A DNA stretch of 64,000 bases from Rubritalea squalenifaciens DSM 18772 (GTDB lineage: Bacteria > Verrucomicrobiota > Verrucomicrobiia > Verrucomicrobiales > Akkermansiaceae), in contig NZ_FQYR01000004.1 of the NCBI RefSeq assembly GCF_900141815.1, positions 434,001 through 498,000 on the forward strand, in the 5' to 3' direction. A program made the position numbers and the translations under genes. Below, one piece after another: positions 1 to 8,833 of this stretch. A model generated the notes under the pieces. It was given only the letters and a program-made list of their open reading frames with translations, did not search any database and had not been told where the DNA came from. Each line of letters opens with the position of its first letter. The first letter of the stretch is position 1.

Positions 1-2
1 AT

Positions 3-287
3 ATCGGTACCGCAGGTGCTCTGGTGGAACTGAGCGTGGAAGCTTTCCACAGCGCCAATAATGAAGGGGACGATTTCGTCTTCGGTTATTCCAAGGATGG
101 CATCGTCTTCACAGATGTGATCACAGTGACCAAGACCTCGGATGATAACACTGCTCAGGTAGCCATGCTGCCAGCGGGTATCAGTGGGACCGTCTACATC
201 CGTGTGATGGACACCGACCGCACTGTGGGTAGCGGCTCCCAGGACTCCATCAGCATCGATCAACTAAAGCTGGAGGTGACCCGCTAG
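3..287 (+). CDS. C-terminal fragment of a large extracellular protein
   Basis: The reading frame is open at the left edge of the window, so only the last 94 or so codons are present; the internal GTG at 24 is unlikely to be a real start. The visible part is a beta-rich domain with Asn-Glu-Gly-Asp-Asp, Tyr-Ser-Lys-Asp-Gly and Val-Tyr-Ile-Arg-Val-Met-Asp-Thr-Asp-Arg stretches. This resembles the terminal jelly-roll-like module found in many secreted Verrucomicrobiota proteins (recognised from memory of the family pattern, not from a search). No sorting tail follows and the protein ends directly after the domain. Function of the whole protein cannot be told from this piece. A terminator hairpin follows 24 bases after the stop. 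Confidence 0.7.
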   Translation: MGTAGALVELSVEAFHSANNEGDDFVFGYSKDGIVFTDVITVTKTSDDNTAQVAMLPAGISGTVYIRVMDTDRTVGSGSQDSISIDQLKLEVTR

Positions 288-310
288 ACCTGCTTATCAA
301 AACGAATTCC

Positions 311-345
311 AAGGCTGCCGCGATTCACATCGCCGCAGCCTTTTT
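311..345 (+). terminator. Rho-independent terminator of the left-edge gene
   Basis: A 14-bp stem (aaggctgc...gcagcctt, one mismatch) with a short loop is followed by a run of T. It sits just after the stop at 287. Confidence 0.8.
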
Positions 346-786
346 CGTGATAGGGTCAGAGCAGTCGTATCAAGTTTAAAAGAACCTAAAAATAACTCAC
401 CTGAGGCCTGTATTATGATCCTGGGAGAATAGTAGGTGTGAATTATTTATGTACTTATTGTTAAATGGTTGCGGTGGTGTCTTTCTGCTGCTTAAGTGCA
501 TCTGTGGTACAGCAGTGGTTATTTTGTGTAGAACTCACAAGCCGGGTAACAATAGCTGGAGAACTTTTAAGGTGACTAAGATTGATTGTAAGAGGGATCC
601 CGATTTACAGAGAGCTATTAATAGAAAGTAGTCATAAAATCATTTCTGAACGGCAGGTGGAGACGGGCATAATACGACACGTGGCTTTCATGCAGTGAAT
701 GTGCGATCTTGAAGTACGTCTCTGGACAGTGTCGGACTCGTGCGCACATGGTTCCACTGTGGGTTACCCTTGGGGTTTTCGGAGAA
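346..786. other. Intergenic stretch without a convincing gene
   Basis: This A+T-rich gap holds one short open frame (449-631, 60 codons) that starts with a hydrophobic, Cys-containing segment but has no clear ribosome binding site, no recognisable domain and a run of basic residues at its end. I do not accept it as a gene. No hairpin or RNA family signature was recognised between 632 and 786. Confidence 0.4.
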
Positions 787-822
787 ATAAAAAACCGCTG
801 AATCTATTGATTTACGGCGGTC
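787..822 (-). terminator. Possible weak terminator of tRNA-Ser
   Basis: Read on the minus strand, an imperfect stem (ccgc and aatc arms with a bulge) is followed by a run of T, directly downstream of the tRNA-Ser gene. The stem is interrupted, so the call is tentative. Confidence 0.4.
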
Positions 823-830
823 GAGGAAAA

Positions 831-921
831 TGGCGGACAGGGAGGGATTCGAACCCTCGGTACGCTTTCGCGCACACTCGCTTTCCAGGCGAGCCCATTC
901 GACCACTCTGGCACCTGTCCG
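831..921 (-). tRNA. tRNA-Ser (anticodon GGA)
   Basis: The minus strand folds into a class II tRNA. The acceptor arm CGGACAG pairs with CTGTCCG, followed by an encoded CCA (831-833). The anticodon arm is CTCGC-CTGGAAA-GCGAG, giving anticodon GGA (codon UCC). A long variable arm typical of serine tRNAs and the T arm GAGGG-TTCGAAT-CCCTC are present. All standard arms are intact. Confidence 0.96.
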
Positions 922-1059
922 TTATTAGGTGTATGGAAAAACTCCGGTGGTCGTCGGAGGGCGGGACGCTAACGAGATGGTGGGGTGGTGGCAATCCTTT
1001 TTTTAAGGAAAAATGGAATCGTTTTTGACGGAACTAGCTAGTGCCTTTAGGTACAAGGC

Positions 1060-1905
1060 ATGGGAGAAAAGCAGGAATGCGTGATATTGATGGACAATGG
1101 CTCGTTGAGGCCTGAAGCGACCCTGAGTTTGAGGGGCTTGGCTGAGGAGCTGGGAGCGAGAATTGAGCGCAAAGTGTTTCCGGTTTCCCTGCTGCACTCT
1201 AGTAAGGTGGATGCCGAGAAGTTGGGTGGGCAGAAGGCGGATGTGATGGTTCCCTTCCTGAAGAGGCAATATGCGGCGGGTGTGAGGCGCTTTTTGGTGG
1301 TGCCGCTGTTCTTCGGTCCGAGTGCGGCATTCAAGGAATATTTGCCTGGGAGGCTGGAGGAATTGAGGAATGAGGGATTGGCTGATCTTGTGGTGCAATT
1401 CGCTGAGCCGATGGTAGCTATGGATGAAGTGGATAGAGAGGTTGCAAAGGTGATGGCGGATCAGGTCAGGGCCACAATCTCTGGGCAAGGTCTGGATAAG
1501 CCGGCTGTAGCGATGGTAGATCATGGGACGCCTTTAAGAGCGGTGAATAAGGTGCGTGAGAGGGTGGCTGCACTACTGGCTGAAGAGCTGGGGGACGATG
1601 TGTCCAGCGTGAGAGCTTGCTCGATGGAGAGAAGAGAGGGGGAGGAGTACGATTTCAACGAGCCGCTGCTCGAGCGATTGCTGGGGAGTGAGGGGTATAC
1701 AACGGATGTCGTGACGTCTCTTCTCTTTGCGGCTCCTGGGCGCCACGCAGGTGATGGTGGAGACGTGGATCAAATCTGTAGGTCAGCGATGAGCTCTGAT
1801 CCCGGAATGAGAATCTTCCGGACAGGCCTCTTTTCTAATGATGCAAAAAAAGTGTCAGCAATCTTGGCTGAGCGGTATTTGAAGCTGACGAAGGGAGTTG
1901 TATAA
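1060..1905 (+). CDS. CbiX-like sirohydrochlorin chelatase family protein
   Basis: 281 residues with two CbiX-type half domains. The first begins near residue 8 with an Asp-Asn-Gly-Ser motif in place of the usual Asp-His-Gly-Ser; the second begins near residue 150 with Val-Asp-His-Gly-Thr. Each half has the alternating hydrophobic strands and the basic segment (Arg-Arg-Phe-Leu-Val-Val-Pro-Leu-Phe) of this fold, and the end carries Ala-Pro-Gly-Arg-His-Ala-Gly. Known members insert cobalt or iron into sirohydrochlorin. In this organism the chelatase activity is inferred only. No cobalamin or siroheme genes lie nearby, and the changed first motif means one site may be inactive. The ATG at 1060 follows a weak AGGTAC; no signal peptide. 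Transcribed alone between tRNA-Ser and the next oxidoreductase gene. Confidence 0.75.
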   Translation: MGEKQECVILMDNGSLRPEATLSLRGLAEELGARIERKVFPVSLLHSSKVDAEKLGGQKADVMVPFLKRQYAAGVRRFLVVPLFFGPSAAFKEYLPGRLEELRNEGLADLVVQFAEPMVAMDEVDREVAKVMADQVRATISGQGLDKPAVAMVDHGTPLRAVNKVRERVAALLAEELGDDVSSVRACSMERREGEEYDFNEPLLERLLGSEGYTTDVVTSLLFAAPGRHAGDGGDVDQICRSAMSSDPGMRIFRTGLFSNDAKKVSAILAERYLKLTKGVV

Positions 1906-2004
1906 TATCTCAGACATTCTAAGTTTATCTTGAAAGAAGACTTTGATAGACTTCGTTTTCTGAACTCAACTTCACGTTACTCACTCAGATAAACAGAAAA
2001 AACT

Positions 2005-3276
2005 ATGGATCGTAGACAATTTTCAGGAATCACAGCCGCCGTTGGTGCGGGTGTCATGGCTGCTCCTAGCATCCTTCGCGGACAGGGAGCGAACAACAAA
2101 GAGCTCAAGATCGGTCTAATCGGTTGCGGTGGCCGTGGTACTGGTGCCGCTACTCAAGCCCTCAGCGCTGACAAGAATGTCAAACTCTGGGCCATGGCAG
2201 ATGTTTTTGAAGGTCAGCTTACAGGCTCCCTCGGGCGTTTGAGCGGTTTTGGGGCCAAAGTAGATGTGCCTAAAGAGCGCCAGTTCGTAGGTCTTGATGC
2301 CTTCCAGAAGCTCATTGAATCCGGTGTGGATGTAGTTCTTCTCGGTACGCCTCCAGGATTCCGTCCGCAGCACCTTCGCGCTGCGATCGAGGCTGGCAAG
2401 CATGTGTTTGCTGAGAAGCCTATGGCTGTGGACATGGCTGGTGTACGCTCCGTGCTTGAGTCTGCAGAGCTTGCCAAGAAGAAGAATGTTTCCATCCAGC
2501 ACGGCTACTGCTGGCGTTTCGCCCCACAGGTGCGTGACATGTACACACGTATTCATGATGGTGAGTTTGGCCGCGTGACTAGCGTTTACGGTACCTACTT
2601 GGCCAGCCCTCCGAAGGTGATCATGCCTCCTTCCGCTCGCAAGGCCGAGTGGTCAGATGTGGAGTGGCAGCTTCACAACTGGATCAATTTCGACCACTTC
2701 TCAGGCGGTCCTCTTCTTGAGCAAGCCGTCCACACTGTGGATAAGGTTGCTTGGGCGATGAATGATGCAGCTCCTATCGCTGCTGTGGCTACAGGTGGCC
2801 TCACCCGTGATCAAGACGGTGGTAACATCTATGACCACTACAGCGTGGCCTATGAGTATGCTGACGGTGTATTCTGTCACGTGGGTCAGCGCCAGTTCCG
2901 TGGTGCTCACAATGAGACCATTGACCGAGTTTTCTGTGAAAAGGCTAATGTGACTGGCCCCGGCCGTCCATCAGCATTTGATCCGAGTGGCAAGCGCATC
3001 TGGATGAGTAAGGTGAAAGGCCAGAACATGTATCAGGTGTGTCACAACGAGTTTTTCGCGGCCATCCGCGAAGGCAAGATCATCAACACGGGTGAGTACA
3101 TGGCTAACTCCACTGCTCTCGGTCTGCTCGGTCGTGAAGCTGCTCACTCCGGTAAGCGTCTTACTTGGGAGCAGCTCTGGAAGTCTGAGCAGGATCTAGC
3201 TCCGGACGATCTCAAGATGGGTGATTCCTTCACACCGGCTCCGATTCCTCAGCCTGGCAAGTACAAGTTTGTCTAA
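2005..3276 (+). CDS. Tat-exported Gfo/Idh/MocA family oxidoreductase
   Basis: 423 residues. The N-terminus carries a twin-arginine signal (Met-Asp-Arg-Arg-Gln-Phe-Ser-Gly, then a hydrophobic Ala/Gly segment to about residue 27), so the protein is probably exported folded with its cofactor bound. A Rossmann dinucleotide motif GLIGCGGRGTGA follows at about residues 37-48, and Glu-Lys-Pro-Met-Ala near 137 is the conserved Lys motif of the family. The C-terminal half is the Gfo/Idh/MocA substrate domain (His-Asn near 230; Gly-Gly-Pro-Leu-Leu-Glu-Gln-Ala-Val-His). Family members oxidise or reduce sugars, inositols and related compounds with NAD(P); the substrate here is unknown. Planctomycetes and Verrucomicrobiota often hold many such exported paralogs. 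A good terminator follows. Confidence 0.88.
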   Translation: MDRRQFSGITAAVGAGVMAAPSILRGQGANNKELKIGLIGCGGRGTGAATQALSADKNVKLWAMADVFEGQLTGSLGRLSGFGAKVDVPKERQFVGLDAFQKLIESGVDVVLLGTPPGFRPQHLRAAIEAGKHVFAEKPMAVDMAGVRSVLESAELAKKKNVSIQHGYCWRFAPQVRDMYTRIHDGEFGRVTSVYGTYLASPPKVIMPPSARKAEWSDVEWQLHNWINFDHFSGGPLLEQAVHTVDKVAWAMNDAAPIAAVATGGLTRDQDGGNIYDHYSVAYEYADGVFCHVGQRQFRGAHNETIDRVFCEKANVTGPGRPSAFDPSGKRIWMSKVKGQNMYQVCHNEFFAAIREGKIINTGEYMANSTALGLLGREAAHSGKRLTWEQLWKSEQDLAPDDLKMGDSFTPAPIPQPGKYKFV

Positions 3277-3303
3277 GCTAAGCTTTAGCTAATGCATTTT
3301 TCC

Positions 3304-3338
3304 AATCCTCTGGGAACCTTGTTCTCAGAGGATTTTTT
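3304..3338 (+). terminator. Rho-independent terminator after the oxidoreductase gene
   Basis: Arms 3304-3317 (aatcctctgggaac) and 3321-3334 pair along 14 bases with one weak pair, followed by six T. Confidence 0.85.
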
Positions 3339-3460
3339 GTACCCAGCTGTGAGCTCTACAAGCTGTGTGGCTGGGCTGGCGGTGTCAAATCACCTAAGGT
3401 GCCGGTTTGGTTGGGTGCAGGCTACGAGAGGGCTAGAGGGGGGGCATCGGGACTGAAAGC

Positions 3461-3493
3461 AAAAAGGCCCAGACTAGGTCTGGGCCGTTTTTT
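3461..3493. terminator. Bidirectional terminator, serves tRNA-Gly
   Basis: A perfect 9-bp stem ggcccagac/gtctgggcc (3466-3474, 3478-3486) is flanked by a run of A on the left and a run of T on the right. It lies just downstream of the minus-strand tRNA-Gly. Confidence 0.8.
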
Positions 3494-3497
3494 AAAG

Positions 3498-3571
3498 TGG
3501 AGCGGGTAGAGGGAATCGAACCCTCCTAATCAGCTTGGAAGGCTGGAGCATTACCACTATGCTATACCCGC
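3498..3571 (-). tRNA. tRNA-Gly (anticodon TCC)
   Basis: The minus strand gives acceptor arm GCGGGTA/TACCCGC, discriminator T and encoded CCA (3498-3500). The anticodon loop CTTCCAA gives TCC. The T arm GAGGG-TTCGATT-CCCTC is perfect. The outermost anticodon-stem pair is a C-A mismatch; otherwise the cloverleaf is regular. Confidence 0.95.
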
Positions 3572-3622
3572 TTTCGCTTGTTAGGATGCACTGAGTTGCC
3601 TCGGTGCGAGCGAGGATTTACG

Positions 3623-4531
3623 CTAAGACTGGAGTTGGCTCAAGCCTAAACTTGCATAAATTTCACGTGTGGCCTTCGATTTGTTCAAGGTGTAGAAGTG
3701 GATTCCGGCTACATCGGCGTCGAGTAGCTCGGCGCATTGTTGTGCAGCGTAGTGAATACCAACGCGTTCCACAGATTCCGGATTGTCTCCGGCTCTCTGT
3801 AGCGCTCTCAGTAGCTTGGCCGGGTAACGTGCACCTTCGGCGAGCTCAGCCATGCGTTTCATCCCCTTGGTGGAGGTCACTGGCATGATGCCGGCGAGAA
3901 TCGGGATGTGAATGCCCTCGATCTCGCAGCGTTCGCGGTAGTCGAGGAAATCGTGATTGTCGAAAAAGAGCTGGGTGCAGATGTAGTCAGCCCCAGCATC
4001 GACCTTGGCTTTGAGGTACTCCATTTCGAGCATGCGGTTGGGGGTAGCCGGGTGGCCTTCTGGGAAGCCTGCTACACCGATGCCAAAGCCGCGAGGGTCT
4101 GGGTGACGGCCGGATTCGTTGAATTTCTTAATGAAGGCTACCAGGTCAGCAGCAAACTTGAAATCATCGCCAGAGCGATCATAGTTCGGGTTGTCACGCG
4201 GTGGGTCCCCTCTGAGGGCGAGAATATTGGAAACCCCTGCCTCGGCGTATCTGATGAGGATGGACTCGATCTCAGCCTTGGTGTGGCCGATGCAGGTGAG
4301 GTGGGGCACGGGAGGAATCGCGGTGGTCTCCTTGATCCTGAGTACCAGGTCGTGTGTCAGGTCACGGGTGGTGCCGCCGGCGCCATAGGTGACTGAAACA
4401 AACGATGGTTTATAGGGCTCCAGCTCGGCGATCGTTTCGTAAAGGGCATCGGATGCCTCCTTGGTCCGGGGAGGGAAGAATTCGAATGAGAGGGACGGGC
4501 CGTCTTGTTTGATGATGTCCTGAATATGCAT
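3623..4531 (-). CDS. metF: Methylenetetrahydrofolate reductase
   Basis: 302 residues, the usual length of bacterial MetF. The N-terminus holds the family signature FEFFPPRT (about 17-24) with the catalytic Glu at its second position. Further MetF blocks are Ser-Val-Thr-Tyr-Gly-Ala-Gly-Gly, Leu-Arg-Gly-Asp-Pro-Pro, Tyr-Ile-Cys-Thr-Gln-Leu-Phe-Phe-Asp and Gly-Ile-Met-Pro-Val. The enzyme reduces 5,10-methylene-THF to 5-methyl-THF with FAD, feeding methionine synthesis. It is a cytoplasmic single-gene unit. The leader up to 4732 has a repeated octamer gcgctata (near 4564 and 4613) and a small hairpin but no riboswitch that I recognise. Confidence 0.95.
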   Translation of the reverse strand: MHIQDIIKQDGPSLSFEFFPPRTKEASDALYETIAELEPYKPSFVSVTYGAGGTTRDLTHDLVLRIKETTAIPPVPHLTCIGHTKAEIESILIRYAEAGVSNILALRGDPPRDNPNYDRSGDDFKFAADLVAFIKKFNESGRHPDPRGFGIGVAGFPEGHPATPNRMLEMEYLKAKVDAGADYICTQLFFDNHDFLDYRERCEIEGIHIPILAGIMPVTSTKGMKRMAELAEGARYPAKLLRALQRAGDNPESVERVGIHYAAQQCAELLDADVAGIHFYTLNKSKATREIYASLGLSQLQS

Positions 4532-4732
4532 GCTCTTGAAAGGGATTACTGAAGGATATCTGCGCTATAGCAAAGTAAAAAGAATGGCAGTAGACAGCTG
4601 CCGTGATCGGAGGCGCTATAATTAGTAGAACGAATCTAGTTTTTCATGGAAAGGATTCGACAAGTCACAATAGCTGGGTGAGTATATCCCGCATTGGATG
4701 ATGCAGAAGTCTAAGCTTCTGCCGTTAAATGA

Positions 4733-6988
4733 ATGATTATGAAAGTGAGAAAATCCATCCGCAATGTTCTCCTCGGTGGTCTGGCCATGGCTTCGACCGC
4801 GACTGCTCTTCAAGCGGAGGAGGCAACAGACTTTAACCAGGTGGGCAAACAGATGTCCATCATGCTGCAGAACCGACATTATGATCGAATGCCGTTTGAT
4901 GACGAGCTGAGTCAGCGCATCTTGAAGCTTTATCTCAATGATTTGGATTACGGTAAGCTGTTTTTCACCCAAGAGGATGTAGACATGCTGGCCAAAAAGT
5001 ATGGCAATGAGCTGGATGATCTCATGATCAAGGCCAAGAGCATGGATGTGGCTGCAGAGGTCTATGAACTTTACCAGAAACGTGTTCACGAGCGTATCGC
5101 CTACGCCAATGATCTGCTGAAAAAGGGGAAGTTCAATGTAGATTCCGATGCCACTATGAAGCGTGCTCGTAGAGATATGGACGAGCCTACTCTCAAAGGC
5201 TGGCCGGCTGACAAGAAGGCCTCCGATGAGCTGTGGACCAAGGTGATCGAGGAAGCTTATCTTTCAGAAGTATTACGCCGCAAGACCATTGAAACGCGTG
5301 CCAAAGAGCAGGGTAAAGACAATCCACTCAAGGATGAGAAGCCGATCAACGAGAAGCTGGCTCTCCGCTATGAGCGCATCTTGCATGCTGCAGACGAGGT
5401 GGACAGCGAGGATATCGCGGATTACTTGCTGAGCGCTGTGGCGAAAGCCTATGGCCCGCACACAGATTATTTCAGTGCCCGTGAAATGGATCGTTTCATG
5501 TCAGGCATGAACAATGGATTCGTGGGTATCGGTGCTCTTTTGCAGGCTGAAGACGATGGCGCGACCAAGATTATGGGCGTGGTTGTCGGTGGTCCTGCTG
5601 ACAAGGGCGGTGAGTTGAAGCTCAACGACCGTATCATCGCAGTGGACCCGCTGAATTCAGGTGAGATGGTCGATATTATGTTCATGAAGATCGACAAGGT
5701 CGTGGACATGATTCGCGGGAAGGAAGGCACGAGCGTGCGCCTCAAGGTGGAGCCAGCTGATGGTGGTGAGCCTAAGTTTATCGTGATCGAGCGCGGCAAG
5801 GTGGAAATGAAAGATGAATTTGCCAAGGGGCAAATCATCGAGTCCAAGAAGGAAGACGGTGTTGCCCAGCGAATTGGTGTGATCACTCTTCCATCCTTCT
5901 ATGCCGACTTTAAGACCGGTGAAGTACGTTGCTCAGAAGATGTTCGTGTACTTCTTGAGCGTATGAATGAAGAGGAAGTTGATGGTCTTATCCTCGACCT
6001 TCGTGGAAATGGCGGTGGTTCACTGGATGAAGTCAGACGCATGACTGGTTTCTTCACAGGTGCTGGCCCAGTGGTCCAGGTAAAGGATTACCTCGGCCGC
6101 ATTGATATGAAGAGCAGCTTCCAGAAGGCAATTTTTGACAAGCCGATGGTGTGCTTGATCGATAAAGCGAGTGCATCTGCCAGTGAGATTCTTGCTGGTG
6201 CTTTGCAAGACTACAACAGGGCCGTGATCATTGGTACTAGCTCTACTTTTGGTAAGGGTACCGTGCAGCAGCCTATGGATATCTCCCGCATGATGCCTTT
6301 CTTTGCCAAGCGTGACCGTGCTGGCTATCTCAAGCCAACGATTCAGAAGTTCTACCGTGTCAGTGGTAGCTCCACTCAGAAGAAAGGTGTAGAGGCGGAT
6401 ATCGTACTGCCGAACATCATGGATGCTCTGGAGATCGGTGAAGACAAGCTCTACTACCCACTCGCGCATGATGTGATCCGTAAGGCTCCAGGCTACACAT
6501 CTGAGCCAAGAGAAGGACTTTTCATTGCCAATCTCAAGGGCGGCAGCGTGAAGCGTCTGGCGGAAAACAAAGATTTCCAGTACATCGTGGAAGATGTGAA
6601 CCGTATGAAGGAGCGCATCGAGAAAAACGAAGTTTCACTCAACCTCAAAGAGCGTGAGAAAGAACTTGCCGAGGTGGAGACCCGTACTAAAGAGCGTAAT
6701 AAAGAGCGTATCGAACGCTTCGCTAAAATGGAGAAGCAGGATAAATCCTTGTACACTTTCTACCGTCTGAATCTTGATGATGTGGAAGCCAAGGAACTCC
6801 AAAAAATGGATCCAACTAAGGATGATGATTCCTATATGCGCCGCTCCGAAGATGATGACAAAGATTTAGATACGACTCCTGAATGGCCGACTCGTCTGGA
6901 CCCAGTGAAGCGCGAGAGTATGGCGATTCTCTCAGATCTGATCGAGCTTACCACCCGTGCCAAAATGGCCGGAGTGAATAACGAATAA
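4733..6988 (+). CDS. prc: Tail-specific (C-terminal processing) protease, S41A
   Basis: 751 residues, close to the long Prc/Tsp type rather than the short CtpA type. A signal peptide (basic start, hydrophobic core, Ala-Leu-Gln-Ala near 28) sends it to the periplasm. The N-terminal helical domain runs to about 230, a PDZ domain covers roughly 255-345, and the S41 core follows. The catalytic pair sits in SASASEILAG with Ser482 and in FGKGTVQ with Lys508; spacing is one residue longer than in E. coli Prc. The charged C-terminal domain (about 590-751) is rich in Lys and Glu. Known members degrade proteins with non-polar C-termini and process envelope proteins. The ATG at 4739 is an equally good start. 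A strong terminator follows. Confidence 0.92.
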   Translation: MIMKVRKSIRNVLLGGLAMASTATALQAEEATDFNQVGKQMSIMLQNRHYDRMPFDDELSQRILKLYLNDLDYGKLFFTQEDVDMLAKKYGNELDDLMIKAKSMDVAAEVYELYQKRVHERIAYANDLLKKGKFNVDSDATMKRARRDMDEPTLKGWPADKKASDELWTKVIEEAYLSEVLRRKTIETRAKEQGKDNPLKDEKPINEKLALRYERILHAADEVDSEDIADYLLSAVAKAYGPHTDYFSAREMDRFMSGMNNGFVGIGALLQAEDDGATKIMGVVVGGPADKGGELKLNDRIIAVDPLNSGEMVDIMFMKIDKVVDMIRGKEGTSVRLKVEPADGGEPKFIVIERGKVEMKDEFAKGQIIESKKEDGVAQRIGVITLPSFYADFKTGEVRCSEDVRVLLERMNEEEVDGLILDLRGNGGGSLDEVRRMTGFFTGAGPVVQVKDYLGRIDMKSSFQKAIFDKPMVCLIDKASASASEILAGALQDYNRAVIIGTSSTFGKGTVQQPMDISRMMPFFAKRDRAGYLKPTIQKFYRVSGSSTQKKGVEADIVLPNIMDALEIGEDKLYYPLAHDVIRKAPGYTSEPREGLFIANLKGGSVKRLAENKDFQYIVEDVNRMKERIEKNEVSLNLKEREKELAEVETRTKERNKERIERFAKMEKQDKSLYTFYRLNLDDVEAKELQKMDPTKDDDSYMRRSEDDDKDLDTTPEWPTRLDPVKRESMAILSDLIELTTRAKMAGVNNE

Positions 6989-7012
6989 AGGCGATCACGA
7001 TCACTGATTTTC

Positions 7013-7046
7013 ATGCCCGCAAGTATTTAGCTTGCGGGCATTTTTT
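7013..7046 (+). terminator. Rho-independent terminator of prc
   Basis: Perfect 11-bp stem atgcccgcaag/cttgcgggcat, loop of seven, then six T. Confidence 0.9.
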
Positions 7047-7101
7047 ATGATGTCGTCGCGAAAGCTTTAGGCTATAGAGTGGGTATAGACGATACGAGTC
7101 G

Positions 7102-7635
7102 ATGAGCACTGCGCATGAGAAAATAGTACACGCCGCTCTGCGTGATATTCTGGAGCAGGCCTTAAGGCGCTTGCGAGTAGTCGGGGGAAATGATTTGGCC
7201 TCCAAGGTGACCGTGGTTTGGAACTCTCGGATGAGGTCTACAGCTGGCAAGGCACATTGGCCCGAGGCCAAGGTAGAACTGAATCCTAAGCTCATCGGTA
7301 TCAGTTTGGCTGAGGTCAAACGCACTTTGCTCCATGAGTTGGCCCATCTTCTTGCGTACCATCGCCATAAGCGTCGTCGTATCCAGCCGCATGGCAGGGA
7401 GTGGCAACAGGCGTGTGCGGACTTGGGGATCCCCGGTGAATCCGTGACTCACAATTTGGCGCTGCCTAGTTCTCGCCAGCGTCGCAAGTGGCGTTATGTC
7501 TGCCCAAACTGCCTGCAGAGTATAGAGCGGGTGCGTAAAATGAGTGCTAGCTCAGCTTGTTACCATTGTTGTCAGAACTACAACGGTGGAAAATACCATT
7601 CTCGCTTTCGCTTGAAGGCCGAACGTATAGCTTAA
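7102..7635 (+). CDS. SprT-like zinc metalloprotease family protein
   Basis: 177 residues. The zincin motif His78-Glu79-Leu-Ala-His82 is followed by a third His at 97 in Gln-Pro-His-Gly-Arg-Glu-Trp, as in SprT and the Spartan protease domain. The C-terminal third has two Cys pairs (CPNC and CYHC) that form a zinc ribbon. Eukaryotic Spartan removes DNA-protein crosslinks; bacterial SprT proteins are poorly characterised, so the role is inferred. No signal peptide, so cytoplasmic. It ends one base before the convergent acyltransferase stop. Confidence 0.82.
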   Translation: MSTAHEKIVHAALRDILEQALRRLRVVGGNDLASKVTVVWNSRMRSTAGKAHWPEAKVELNPKLIGISLAEVKRTLLHELAHLLAYHRHKRRRIQPHGREWQQACADLGIPGESVTHNLALPSSRQRRKWRYVCPNCLQSIERVRKMSASSACYHCCQNYNGGKYHSRFRLKAERIA

Positions 7636-7636
7636 A

Positions 7637-8833
7637 TTATTTCTGCCTGGGCTTGGGCATAAAGGGCTTTTCAAAGCAAAGATAGAGTAGAGGGGCACTC
7701 AGGAATACGAGCGCTGCTGTGAGGATGAGTGGTGCTAAATTGTGTAGTGAGTGTTCGATTTTGCTCTCAATGAGTTGGTCGACAATATGCTTTTTCACCA
7801 ACTCTAGAATGGCTCCATGAAAAAGGTAGATGGAATAGCACATGCCTCCAAGTGCTGCAATCCATGGACGAGAAAGAAAATGTTTTAGAGCTCTACCATG
7901 CATACTCATCCACATGGTGACGGCGAGCAGTGTAGGGACGAGGAAGGAGATGGATGGAGTGTGGAGTAATAGTGGTAGGGTTAGCCAGAGTGGAATAGCG
8001 ATGAAGTCGAAGCCTATTTTGTTAGGAGACTCCATTGTTAGGTGGAGTTCGGTCATGAGCATGCCTAGCAGAAAGTAGGGGAGATGAGCGGCCAGGGTAT
8101 AGTCCAGCCACTCCATCGTGGTGTTTGTATAGAGTCTGGGGAGGAAACCTGAGAGTACGGCCAGGGTGAGTAGTGTGCCTCTTCTTAGTGTGGGGTGGGA
8201 GATGCGGAAGAGTAGAGCCAGTAGTGGAGCAAGCAGATAGAACTGGATTTCTATTTCCAGCGTCCAGGCTGGAGGCAGGAGGGGGTTGAGCTCGCCAGAG
8301 TAGATTAGAGAATGGGCATAGAGACTACTGGCGCCCAGTCGGGGCAGCAGGTCTTGATAGCTGTGGCTGGAGATGTGAGGAAGAATTAGGAATCCCAGGA
8401 GTAATGCTACGAAGTAGGGGATCTCGATTCTAATAAAGCGCCTCGTGAGGTAGTTTTTGATGTTAGGTTTTCGTGATCCATGGATCCAGTGTGCGGCAAA
8501 GGGCAGGGTGATGATGAAGCCACTGATAATGAAAAAGACCTGCACGCCAAACCAACCTTGTGCCATGAAGTAGGAAATCCACTGAGCTCCCTCTACCTCT
8601 GTGTAGTTGTTTGGATAAGGCTTGGGGTAAAAGTAGACGTAGCTATGAAACAGGACTACGAGAAGGATGGCAATAAAGCGCAAGCCGTCCAGCTCTGGAA
8701 GATAGTTTCCTGAACGGGTGCGGCGCTTGAATAGTTGGAACAGCGTTTTCAGATCGGCTCTATGTAGGCTTGATTCCGCCGTAAGCAGCGAAAGTGGAGT
8801 TCTTGTGGAGAATGTCCACTTGGGTAAAGCCAA
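7637..8833 (-). CDS. Acyltransferase 3 family membrane protein
   Basis: 398 residues with about ten hydrophobic segments. The family signature YLPELDGLRFIAILLVVLFHS-like block lies near residues 44-64, with the His that is thought catalytic in AT3 proteins; a second conserved Arg-Arg-Phe-Ile-Arg-Ile segment lies near 130. Members O-acetylate or otherwise acylate sugars, peptidoglycan or lipids in the envelope; the acceptor here is unknown. The first ATG makes the gene overlap the upstream methyltransferase by 74 bases. No later ATG, GTG or TTG precedes the first membrane segment in frame, so either the overlap is real or a CTG near 8740 is used. Confidence 0.85.
   Translation of the reverse strand: MALPKWTFSTRTPLSLLTAESSLHRADLKTLFQLFKRRTRSGNYLPELDGLRFIAILLVVLFHSYVYFYPKPYPNNYTEVEGAQWISYFMAQGWFGVQVFFIISGFIITLPFAAHWIHGSRKPNIKNYLTRRFIRIEIPYFVALLLGFLILPHISSHSYQDLLPRLGASSLYAHSLIYSGELNPLLPPAWTLEIEIQFYLLAPLLALLFRISHPTLRRGTLLTLAVLSGFLPRLYTNTTMEWLDYTLAAHLPYFLLGMLMTELHLTMESPNKIGFDFIAIPLWLTLPLLLHTPSISFLVPTLLAVTMWMSMHGRALKHFLSRPWIAALGGMCYSIYLFHGAILELVKKHIVDQLIESKIEHSLHNLAPLILTAALVFLSAPLLYLCFEKPFMPKPRQK

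Noticed and set aside
449-631. 60-codon frame after the first terminator
   Set aside because: No ribosome binding site, no homology pattern; most likely chance in A+T-rich DNA.
699-1028. Open frame across the tRNA-Ser gene on the plus strand
   Set aside because: It runs through the tRNA on the opposite strand and its encoded peptide has no domain.
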